From positions 63,183,160 to 63,247,159 of the forward strand of contig OX104130.1 in NCBI GenBank assembly GCA_944470555.2: 64,000 nt of DNA. The letters are read 5' to 3'. Below are positions 23,270 to 33,506 of the stretch, piece after piece. The first letter of the stretch is position 1; every line of letters begins with the position of its first letter. The notes below the pieces were generated by a model, which did no database searches, was not told the DNA's origin, and saw only the letters and a program-made list of their open reading frames with translations. The stretch is from Heterobilharzia americana. Lineage: Eukaryota > Platyhelminthes > Trematoda > Strigeidida > Schistosomatidae. The position numbers were made by a program, and so were the translations under genes.

Positions 23270-26200
23270 GTATCCTATTCTGAAGACTGCTCGTCGACTT
23301 AGAGGAACTAGAGTGTTCATGAGCATGGATTTGTCTATTGTGGATCGAATCAAAGAGCGAAAAGAAGAAGCAGGACTGAAATGCAGGCTAGGAGCGGAAG
23401 AAAAAGATCTGAAAGTGATGAATTTTCGCACACTTAGGTTCCGGAAACATGATGTTGAGACCTCTATGGATAGGAATAAAACTTCCTTAAAGTGGCTTTG
23501 TCATCTGGAATGAAAATGCACGTAGTCACCAAAACGAACGAACCGAGCTTAGTAATGTAATAAGCGTAGAAAGCCCTTACATCACTGGTATTTCAGAGTT
23601 AGGTCTCTCGTTTGGGACAACAGATGGTGAAACACACATGGACTCGTCCCTCCTCGTAGTGATGGATTAGCACACAAATTTGATGGTCATCCTTTTCACA
23701 CAGAATACCTTAACTGTAAGTCATAGAAACGTTCCCAAGCGAGCGCACGACATGTGAAACGTTGCATCAGCAAGCAAAATATAAAAAAAATAATGTCAAC
23801 ATAATCTCAGCATCTCCAAATTCAGAATGTGAGGTGGGAGACTTACTCCTGAATAAAGTGACTCTCTGGACAGAGTTCCGGACACCTAATTGAAGAAGAC
23901 TTCAACGCACCATCAGGTGACTTGGATAGACTAAAAACGGAAGCATCACGTAACTCACTTGATCAGTAACAAAATAAATTTTCTTGGCTCACATACAATA
24001 CAGTAGGGCAGCGACCCGATGCAAACACCTGCATAATCCATCAGTTAGCATTCTCTGATATAGATGCTGCAAGTTTCATCTGACACTTGGGATAATGCTG
24101 TTGTCGTATTCAAATTCACAGCAGCCTGTTGTGCTGGGTTGGCAACTCAATAAGACCCAATGTGTGGAAAGTGAACAATGCAGCCTTCTCGGAGGACTGA
24201 GCAGTAAATTCATGGGCCCAAGTTAGGAGTGTATGATGCTCCTTTTACTAGTTGAATACACGAGTGACTCGACTGTTCACCCCAAAGACTGTCTCGAGGG
24301 TGTGAAAACGTTATCCTCCCTAGAGAAACCACAAAATCCAAGGTTTTCCACGACGCAAGACGTGTTTGAGTCCAACCACTCACAACAGTAATCCGAGATG
24401 AGGAAACATTACACAGAAGCTCAGTCCGCCGGTTCGGTATATGCTTTGAAACATGTACTGCTCAGGCTGCCATGTAATAGCCGAAGTGGTTGTTCTCTTA
24501 TGTGCACTATAGGAATTAGACGTATTGAGATATACCCACCATGAACAAAGGGACAGAAAATAAGTATTCATTGAAGAAGATACGGGAGAAACAGAAGCTG
24601 AGGTAGGGTATTTTGCTGAGATACTTCTCCAGGGACTTTCTATGGGAACTAATTCGGCAGTGAAAGCATTGAAATTCAACAGAAAAGCATTCAATCGATA
24701 TTGCTATAATGGCTGCGTACTGTTGATGTAGACAAGTCAACGGAACCACATTAGCCGCCCTTCAGGCTACCCAAAGATCTTGCACCCTATGTAGCTAGCT
24801 TATTGACTACCATATTTGGACTATCAGTGAGTGCACACTCCCCTATGACTGTAAAGACACCATAGTCATTCTCCTCCGCAAAAAAGATTATAAGAGGCAC
24901 AAACCAAAATAGAGACCTATAAGCTTCACTAATACTTCAGGTAATATCCTAGAAAGAGTAATCAAGAAAGTCAGTACGATTTACTCGGAAAGCAACAATC
25001 TGTTGCCTCATTCACAACATGGATTTTGCGGAAGTGTATTTTCCTTGCCGGACCTCCCACGGTCAGCAAACGTTGGGTTAAATTTAAGGATGATAGGATA
25101 CCTAAAGATGTCATTTTCATAGACTTCGGTAAGGCGTTTGGTAGGGTGCCTCATTTTAGGTTGCTCATGAAGGTAAAAAGTTTCGAAATCACTGGCAATC
25201 TATTTGCGTGAAGCGGTGAGTTCCTTGTTGGTAGGAGACAAAGAGTAAGGATCAATCCTCTCCTCCCCTCTTGGGAGCCGGTAGAGCGTGAGTGCGGCAA
25301 GGTCTAGTCATGGATCCCCTACTACTTCTCCTGCAAGTAAATGAACTGCCGAAAGTCACGAAATCTCCGTGGTGCTCCACGCTGATGACGCAAAAATCTG
25401 GTAAGAGATTTGGTATGATGAAGATCTAAGTCCGTTTCCAATGTCCAGTATCACTTTACGAGCTAGTGTACACGAATTAATTTCGACGCACTCGCTTCTA
25501 GGTTTTGCAGAACGGTTCCAGGTCCAGTCAGACTTGATCAGTCTGTTAACCTAGTCAGATAAGTGTCTGATGCCCATCAACGTGGGTAACTGCGTGAGCA
25601 TGCACATGCGGTGTACAGACTACAACACCTGCGATATTGGTGGGACTCCTGTGCCCCCAGTATTGACCAACAATGGCTTAGAGGTTACATTAAGTCATGA
25701 TTTGAAGACCACAATGCACCATCAATTGGTCGCAGCCCGGAGTTTTAGGACACATCTAGCACTACACAGAAGGTTTACAAATATAGATGGTGATGTTTCC
25801 GATACCTTATACATGTCTTTAGTTAAGTATAAACTGGAAAACTGTGCACAGATGGTAAATCCTTATCTGAAAGATGACTCAAACCTTCCGGAAAGGGTTC
25901 AGATGACGACCACATGTATGATCCACGCGATGGTTAGCCTGACTTATGAATGACGAACTATCGAGCCGAAGCTCTTCTCTTTATCGTACCGAGGACAAAA
26001 GAGAGATCTAACCATGGCATACAGGATTTTAAGAAATAACTTAGAACCTAGTCTATCTTCTGTTTTCTTTCCCATCACGTCGGGCCACCTCAGAGGACAC
26101 AGCAGGAAGGTGAGAAAGCAAAGGACGAGCATCGTCTCCGTAAAGTACTGATTCTCACATCGAGTAATCAACTCTTGGGACTGACCCCTAGAAGAGGTGG

Positions 26201-26270
26201 CGTCCGCGTCACCAACTGTTTTTGAGGAAGGGCCGAGATCAACTGGGAAAGGATTAATATAGGCTCGTGA
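23270..26270 (+). mobile_element. CR1-like LINE, decayed, continuous from spacer into right arm
   Basis: A plus-strand element whose parts appear in the normal LINE order. An ORF1 tail (MSMDLSIVDRIKERKEEA and following) is at 23313-23513. An endonuclease-like piece with EDFNAPSGDLDRLKTEAS is at about 23897-23960. A linker region (EEDTGETEAEVGYF) is near 24575-24630. The RT follows: RPISFTNTSGNILERV at about 24915-24960, FIDFGKAFGRVPH near 25120, then the tail through ERVQ and AYRILRN to about 26270. The boundary of the inverted repeat at 25412 falls inside the RT, so only the right-hand copy keeps the upstream parts. Confidence 0.7.
24780..26270 (+). pseudogene. CR1-like reverse transcriptase, frameshifted
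   Basis: RT domain of the element above. The A-motif region reads VIFIDFGKAFGRVPH. The B and catalytic region at about 25300-25400 is damaged (a GLVMDPL stretch in place of GxPQGxxLGPL, and no clean xADD). The C-terminal thumb region runs through the open stretch 25570-25953 and then changes frame into LFSLSYRGQKRDL, AYRILRNNLEPSLSS and RGHSRKV. There are several stops and frame changes. Confidence 0.7.
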
Positions 26271-28154
26271 CCTCCTGCCCTCAGACTATGAATCCAATGC
26301 TTCAAGCCTAGTTTAAGTTGAAATTTCCCGACACGGTAGTTTAAAGGTATCTGAATTAACAATCCTTTGCTTTAAGAAGGTGTTGACGAAGAGTATGCAT
26401 AAGTTATGAAGTGAGAACACTGAAATAGGAAGAACGGCGTGGTAACGACGCAGAAGAGCTCTGTTTTTACATTGGTGTGAAAATAGCCTCAACTTTTAAG
26501 TGTAGTAGGCTATGTGACTTGTATCAATCCTGGTTGTATATGTCTCTCTGAAGATCCACTTTCTTTTTGAAAGCGTTCACCGAAGCATCTGCCGCCACAA
26601 CCTCCAGTTGTTGAACACACCGTGAGAGAATCTCAGTTCCACTTGTAGTTCGTGCGGCCGTGCCTTCCAAACCATTTTATACTGATCTCTTAGATAATCA
26701 ATCCTAGAAGAAATAAAAGAATTGTAGAGATCAACATCCAAGTCGTTATTTGAGGTATGACACACTGATGGATCACTTTTCTCTGCGACATGAAAGTGGG
26801 AACCGATTCAGACCATTAAGTGCTTTTTAAGGGGAAGGTGCTAGAGTCCTGTCACCAACTTTATACCCACTTTTTGAACGCATCTCAGTGTCTGGTCCTT
26901 TTCTGAAGCCTGTATACCGTATCCTGAGTGAGGTCTCACATAAGTAGCAAATACGACTGATATTTTGATCAGATTATAAACATCCAGGCCGTAGCTATTT
27001 CGAATATCCCGAAAGAAGTCGAGCGCCGAGTCAGGTTGATTCGTTATATAAGTAAGATTTACCTAATCCCAGCGTGTTTAGAAAATCGAAAACAAGATTT
27101 TTCTGAACGTTCCGCTGTGTATGCCGCAGCTTCTTCAGCAGTAGCAGATAGTTATCTAAATATATTCCTCCATTGGAGCACTCAGGGGCCCCAGAGTTTG
27201 GCCATAGTGTGTACACTGCTTTGACTGCAACCACGTTGCAATATGCTGTTGCTTTCAAGTTGTGATGGATAAAAACCCCTAGATCCTTTTATTGCCGACC
27301 AAAAGCAATGTTGACCTATGTAATGAGCAAGTGTATTAAGGCCCTTGACTGCACTTTTGTCGAAGCTTTTTTCAAACTCAAATGTTTAGACCACTCAGTC
27401 AATTCGTCCAAGTTGACCTGAAGCCCTGAAGTACCTTCATTATTATGAAAAACCTTGCAAACCTTATCATTATCTGCAAATGAAAGAGGTATCAGGTAAG
27501 TATGCGTTCGTTTGGCGAACCTCGTTTTCGTAGAATATTGGTCCTGAATTTGAGCATTAATCTCCTTTTACCGATTCCCCGAACAATCAGTATCGGCCTT
27601 AAAAACCAACTTGTTCATAAGAGCACTGGAGAAACACAGGGATTCACTGGGACGCTAGTGACAATTACTCGTATCATTCCATGGTTAAACTGAATATACT
27701 GGTCTTACATCTTAGTCTGACTGAACCTCTGGATAACATAGCCACTGGTTTGCTTTAGAGTCGCAGTATATAATTCAATCTCAGTTAGCATTATTAGCGA
27801 CCTCATTTTAGATGGAACAGTATGTACATGCCGTAAACCGTAGTGAAAACGTTTGGTGCCAAATTACCCAATGTTCTTATGAACGCATTTAAAATAATTC
27901 GTAGAGAACCACTAGCGTATTGAGATGGTGACTCACGCAGAAATGGATGCGCCTATGTATTTTTCAGCATAGTTGCAGTGTACAAGAGTCTCTTCTGTGG
28001 AGCATGGAATAGTTTCAGTGTGGCATTCACAGCTTAAACGAGTTAGTACATTCATTTTCAGATAAATGAATGCGGATTTCTCCGTTTTGTGCTCCCACTT
28101 TGTTAAGATAGAAAGCTCTGGAAAGGATTTTTATTTGATGTAACATTTAAGTAG
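25412..28154 (-). repeat. Right inner arm of the 2743-bp near-perfect inverted repeat
   Basis: Partner of 11369-14111. At 26082 this arm keeps a CpG (ACGTCGGG) where the left arm reads TpG on the equivalent strand, the only mismatch I found. On the inner side it is continuous with the CR1-like element starting at 23270, which suggests that this arm holds the ancestral arrangement and the left arm is the derived copy. Confidence 0.95.
26513..27483 (-). pseudogene. CR1-like RT C-terminal fragment (right arm, minus strand)
   Basis: Mirror copy of the left-arm fragment at 12040-13010, with the same broken frames. It faces the other RT tail (24780-26270) end to end, so each arm contains two converging LINE 3' ends. 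Confidence 0.65.
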
Positions 28155-28734
28155 CACAAACACAAGTTTTTTTATGCTCGACAATGTTCCCACTTAGATG
28201 TGTATTTATTTGGGTTTATAGCACCAAAACTCACTACAAAATCTTAGCGTTTGTGAACATATTATAAAGTTTGTTGTTTCCCTTAACTTTAAACATAGTT
28301 TAACACTTTCAAAGTAACGATTAGCTACAAAAAATTGAGATCGTTATTTAAAAGATGTGAGTGTAATTCTGAGATGGCATAAAAACTCAAAACTTTAGTG
28401 TAATACTGACTTAAATTTATTGAGTAAATTTGACATTATAATGAACTTTTAGATGCTAAATTGAATCCTTAAAATGGCATTGATCCATGATGCTGTAAGT
28501 GGATGGTCTACGGAACACAGAGCATGAAATAAGGCAACGCACTATGAAAGAGACGAACATATTGGTGAAACGATGAGCAGAACACAAGAATTCGGTGAAA
28601 AATGGCTTAGATGTTATACAGAATGAGTAAATCTTAAAATCTTGGTGAATTCTAATTGTCATTGGCTGCATATTGTTAACCGAAAATACATCGTACAGGT
28701 GTGCTATTGGAAAACTTGTCTATACTTTGAGTAC
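28155..28734. other. Right-side segment with no counterpart on the left
   Basis: About 580 bp between the end of the near-identical arm and the start of the diverged outer homology. The left side has only about 70 unrelated bases (11301-11368) in this position. AT-rich, with no coding content. Confidence 0.6.
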
Positions 28735-29365
28735 AGATAAGACACTTTATATACCGAATGCATTCAAGTAGTGGTCTCAACATTACATTGGAACTAAATA
28801 ATCTTCAGGCATGCTAACTAAAGACATTGTTTGAATGTATTGATTGGTCACGGAAGTGCAACCAATTTCATGTTGTCTAGTCCTGAGTGCAGACCGAATT
28901 CTATCGACCACGTTTGCAATGAGGCAACCAAGCTAGGAAGCTCAGCATCGGCTTCCTGCCGACTGCCTCCAGCCAACATTGTTTGAAACTGTTTAGGACT
29001 TAAAAGTTCCAAAAAATGTTCTTTCCTGTGGAGTTGGAGACAAAACTTCGTTCATAAAACAAAAGTGATTTAGATGAACATGATTCTCTAGGATTGGGGG
29101 CACATATGTAGTCATTGTGAAATAATTACGTGCGCGCTAAATGGTCAATTCCAATTACTTGTCTTTCTATCAAGCATCTGAAGTAAAATAAAGCATACAT
29201 GAAGTATTTTGTGGCCTTGATTGCATGTCATGTTTATTTTGCTTTGTAAATGAATCAAAACAAGCTGTTCGTAGCTGCAAAATATTTGATCTCGCTTAAT
29301 AAAATAAAACTTATCGGTATGCTGGTTTATTCACATAATAACAAAGGATTCTCATAACCTTTGAA
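28735..29365. repeat. Right outer inverted-repeat segment
   Basis: Inverted, diverged counterpart of 7856-8084 plus 11047-11300 with the left-side RTE removed. It is interrupted only by the 140-bp insertion at 28836-28975. It preserves the empty site of the left RTE insertion around 29140-29155. Confidence 0.8.
28836..28975 (+). mobile_element. SINE-like insertion with 12-bp target-site duplication
   Basis: 140 bp present only in the right outer arm and bounded by ACATTGTTTGAA at 28824-28835 and 28976-28987. The insert contains TCTAGTCCTGAGTGC and ends GCTTCCTGCCGACTGCCTCCAGCC. Both blocks recur in the SINE-derived cluster at 40085-40505, which identifies it as part of the tRNA-derived SINE family of this genome. 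The left arm (about 11190-11225) has the empty site. Confidence 0.82.
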
Positions 29366-29839
29366 TTTGATTATCTATTCAAGGAGGTCTGTGGATAGGC
29401 CTCTTTAATATTGATCAAGCAATGAAAGCAGATGTGACACTTTTGAATGACAGCCAAATTTCTTCCAATCCTTTCCAACAGGCTAACCTGTACTGACAGA
29501 CCAGTCTAATGACACTGCGACATCCTTATTCAACTTTAAGTCTGCCTATCATATATTTGGTCTGAGGGGGGAAGATTTATAAACCGAGTCGCAAGTTCCA
29601 AAATGGGTAGCATTACAGTCTCCAACTTCTAGTTACCTGTTGTTAGCGCCCCATCAATGCAAGTATCTCAACACGAAGTCATCGGCTTGGCGACTGGGAC
29701 AAAGATATATGACTTGACTTAACTTCAAAACATACTTTCTCACATGTGCCGCTGACTTGCTCTCTTGACACCGTCAAATGCACTCTTATACTTTCCCTAT
29801 GTAAATTCCAATGCCATCACCCTCACGATTGGTGATTAT
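29366..29839. other. Unannotated stretch
   Basis: I see no coding sequence, repeat or RNA gene here. Confidence 0.35.
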
Positions 29840-30840
29840 CGTTATTTATGCAGATAAATCCTAGTGTGTGTTGTAAGGTTCACGCCCTCCAGTAACCATG
29901 TTTCCGTTGTTACTATTACGTCAGGTTTCAGGCTTTTGACGGAATCTTCCAACTCAGAAAGTTTATTCTTGAGACTAAGGGAGTTGGCGTAACGAACTTT
30001 CATGCTCTCTGAACATTCATCCAACTTATGAATAGCATTCTCGGCAGCCGTTGCCGATATCCAACCACTTGAAAGCCTTATACTTTTAGGCTTCCTTACC
30101 CTTCTTTCTTGTCGGGCCCTCAATAAAAACAAAGCTTCTATTCTCCTTATTTTGTCCTCAAATGGCCAGTCAGGAAGTATATGTATATTCTCATCGTTAA
30201 CCTTATATGCATATTTAAGAACGATCGCACATTGTGCGAACACCCAGCACAACTTAAACAAGATGTACACAGGTAACTTTATCCGTTTACCACTTATCAA
30301 ATCTTAACACTTTCCTCACGTTTACTCCCACTGAAGACTGTGGGAAAAGGTATTGGGGTGCTGATCCAATAGAAGTTCAGTCCATGAGCTTAACACAGCT
30401 GAATCTGTCGACTCTCCCAAATTTCAAAATATTAGACTACAATCTGCATCCTTAGCGTTCGATACAGTGCCAAGTTTAGATACCTTTGTTGCCATCGACC
30501 GACTATTCTTTGGTTTTCTCCTTTTCTAAAACTACTAACTTACTTGGACTAAAATGCCTCTATATTGTCAGAACCATAGTTTTGAATCAAGTCAACTACT
30601 GAGGTGGGTGAACCGGGTTCGTTCCATAGTAGGTTGAATGAAATTACAGGTACTTTCGTAGGTTTCCTGCTTTTCCGACACCTACATAGGGTCTTAGGAA
30701 CAGGTGTTTGTATGCTTGAGACCAATTTAAGGACCTTGTCATTCATAGCTACTTCCAATTCCCACTTAGCTTCCAGTCCTTAGACCGATTTGTTGTTAGT
30801 GACACAGGCTGTCTCATTGTCAGAAATCGATTGACATGGA
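29840..30840 (-). mobile_element. CR1-like LINE 5' fragment (ORF1 end and endonuclease start)
   Basis: Minus-strand frames. 30758-30549 carries a short ORF1-like piece (TLCRCRKSRKPTKVPVISF). 30300-29842 contains KLSELEDSVKSLKPDVIVTTETWLLEGVNL (given here as landmarks only: KPDVIVTTETWL), which matches the start of a CR1-clade endonuclease where the catalytic Glu lies in TETW. Everything after that point is missing. Fragmented and inactive. Confidence 0.55.
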
Positions 30841-31020
30841 GATATCTTCACTCCTTGACATCTTAAGCTTCAATATTTGCACTAAATGTTATCTTCAGAT
30901 TGTTTATTCTGTCAGACAATTTCGTCTACTTTGATATCAGTCTTTTTCTATCCACCTATTCCTTGTGTAGCACGGTAAAACTTGGCAACATGAGCCCATG
31001 CACCTGTATGCGAGGTTCTA
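30840..31020 (+). repeat. RTE 3'-UTR-like repeat
   Basis: Shares the blocks TTGACATCT.AAGCTT.AATATTTGCACTAA and GGCAAC.TGAGCC.ATGCAC with 45445-45645 (plus) and with 38365-38520 (minus, next to an RTE RT). The position after the RT in the 38-kb copy shows that this is the 3' untranslated part of that LINE family. Confidence 0.6.
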
Positions 31021-31460
31021 GGTTAATTTTGTCTGCCTGTCTGTCACACACAGTCTTTTGAGCGTTTTTGGTGTGAGATTTGATCGTTCTATCCCCGGAT
31101 AGAAAAAACCCATTCGGCCGGCACCGGAACACCGTAAGGCAAGGAAGTATATTTGGAGCCGACGTTTTCTGACTTCCCCTTCCCATGGAGAAAGCAGCAT
31201 CAGCGTAGCAACGCTGATCATCCAAGAGAAACAGCTTACTTCTGTCACACCCCATCGAGCCAGCAGTACGACTTCCCCCTCCAACCCTCATCATAGCGTA
31301 GATAGCTACACTACAACGGTAACTACTCTTCGTCTTATCACTGCCCCAACAGACTTGTCTGGCATGGTACGAACAAGCATTCCAACCAGTGTAAATCATT
31401 GGTTCACTGTAATATACAACCTCGACCACTACGTTAAGGTAGCAGCTATCTGTCAACATG
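31020..31460 (-). mobile_element. RTE 5'-region fragment
   Basis: Matches, with many substitutions, the 5' part of the element at the right end of the window (about 63690-64000). Shared blocks include GGCAGCATCAGC/GCAGCATCAGCGT, TGCTGTCACACCCCAT and CCCATCATAG. The open frame 31459-30956 on this strand is part of that match and not a host gene. Confidence 0.65.
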
Positions 31461-31479
31461 AACTGACTTGCCTTCCCTG

Positions 31480-31990
31480 CCTAGTATTCTCCGTCTGATT
31501 CCAACATTCTTCATTCTGTGTTCCCACCCCACTGGAATATTGCTTAGGAAACGCTTATGTTCAAGAGCCCGTTATCTCTTTATATCTTCGAATTCCGACA
31601 GCCACGTCTCAAAACCGTGCAGTAGGACACAGAGAGCAGCTGAGCAGTAAACTCATCCTTCGATATATGATGAGATATCTGGCCATCACCACACGTCGTT
31701 TAAGATAACAAATATTGACAAGCCTTTAGTATTCCGACCTAGATTTCTTTATTGACCATTCACTTAGTGAAGTGGTCAACGGATTCTGCCACTTCACTCA
31801 TGATCCCGAAGCTAGTTGTGGATGTTGACAGGTTCTAAAGCGGCTTTTGGCGATTCCAGATACATGCTTGACTGGATCACCCATGAACATACACTCTATA
31901 TTCTGATCCTCCGGTGGCGCACTAAAGTGTCTAAGTGTTGTTTTTTTTTCATTGGAGCACAAACCAACGCATAATTCGATACCCATCAGA
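31480..31990 (-). mobile_element. RTE reverse-transcriptase C-terminal fragment
   Basis: Broken minus-strand frames contain FETWLSEFEDIKR (usual YGSETWPL..ED) and HKRFLSNIPVGWEHRMKNVGIRRRILG, listed as landmarks only. The AGTGAAGTGGTCAAC block near 31768 matches the same position in the 60-kb element. Surrounded by decayed sequence. Confidence 0.55.
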
Positions 31991-33506
31991 TAATTTGGAA
32001 AGACCGGTTATTTACCCCAACGATGGTTTATATTGATGTGATTTATCTGTATCCACCGTTAGCTCAGTGTCAGCAGATACTGAATGGAACAATTCCCCTT
32101 CTTATGTTTGAAGTTAATGCTAGTTAGGAATAAATGATCATCGAAACGATATCCACTGTTGACTATTTGGTGTGAAATTACGTGGATATCTCCAAGAAGC
32201 TGTTTCGACTAGTTCAGCTGCCCCAGACAATGGTTGGAATCACTCGTCAGTATAGCCGCTCCTTAAAGTTTTGCTATAAATATTTGTGTCTATTATTGGA
32301 AGAGTTAGGGATAATAAATAAAGTAGCTTTGTTTTGTGAATCCAACATAAGATTAATACAGTATTTTAATTTTTGCCGAAAACTTCATTTGCGTAATGGA
32401 ATATGAATGTCATTCTTAGAAAGTGAAGCCATAATGATTTCACTGTTGATAAATGGCTTTGGTTTTGTTCATGCATTTAACAAATCTATCTTCCATTGAT
32501 AATAATGGCAGGCAACTAAACATGTATTAGATCTCCCAACAGACATCTTTGTGCATTTTCAAACAATTAGTTCTCTTTACAAAACGTCGACAAAACAATA
32601 AGACGACGTTAATTGTCTCAATCAAATAATGTATCTGCGCAACATATTTCGAACAGTTTGATGATGCGCATACTTGTCATTTATATTTACATGAAAGGTT
32701 TTAAAGAGATAAAGGGTGAGAATATGAAAAGAGATCAAACAGGAAGGCAAGAATAACAATGAAAACCAATAGGATGGAAATAATAGTACATTGAATTTGG
32801 TTTCGAAGTTTAGTTCACCAAGAGAGATTTAATTTGATACCGAATCTTTTTTGAACACATAAAGGTGGACTAAACCTCCTAATAGCTAAGGTATCAACAA
32901 ATTTAAGGGTCCATTCCTAAAATGTTTTATAAATAGGTTTAAAGGATGTAGAAGCGTCAATTGTATGGTTTATCTCAACAATCGCAATTGCAGAACTTGG
33001 ATATCTGCTAACTGCGTCCATGGGTTCAGGTGATTCGGTTTGCCTTTGAAGCTACTTGGGAATTCGCTTCGAGACTTTTATTTCAATGGATCTATGAGTT
33101 CTCTATATGTATGTGTCACCACATGTATGTTTAAATTGGAAGATGCAATGGGATGTGACATAATCGATCACTTCAATTAGTTTGAATCTTTTAGGGAGAT
33201 CTAACCCAGGTTTAAAATTTCGCAGGAATATTTTCTTACTCCAAACCCATTTATCAAAAAACCCATTCATATTCGTTGTCTGCATGAGTTTTAAGTTTCT
33301 ATTTCCAAATAAATGTTACCTTTTTTCATTGAATGGGTTTACTTGTTAAAGTCTACATAGATGACGTTTTCTAAAGGTTAATAAGATACGCTTTTCTGTT
33401 TATCTTTCAGCATATCTACCGATAATTCTTAGACTGATATATAAGTCTACATCATGAATAAAGTACTCCATACGAGTAAAGCTTAATAAAGAAGTTTTCA
33501 TACGAA
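31991..33506. other. Upstream region of IQUB
   Basis: 1.5 kb of AT-rich sequence without transposon or coding signal that I recognise. It must contain the IQUB promoter and 5' UTR (transcription start not determinable). The bases just before the start codon (CATACGAAATGG) give an A at -3. Confidence 0.4.

Noticed and set aside
11369..28154. Giant DNA transposon with 2.7-kb terminal inverted repeats
   Set aside because: No target-site duplication at the ends, no transposase in the spacer, and the arm boundary cuts through a LINE. A rearrangement or palindrome fits better.
30956..31459. Open frame of 167 codons on the minus strand as a host gene
   Set aside because: It aligns with the 5' region of the RTE element at 63690-64000 and has no gene-like content of its own.
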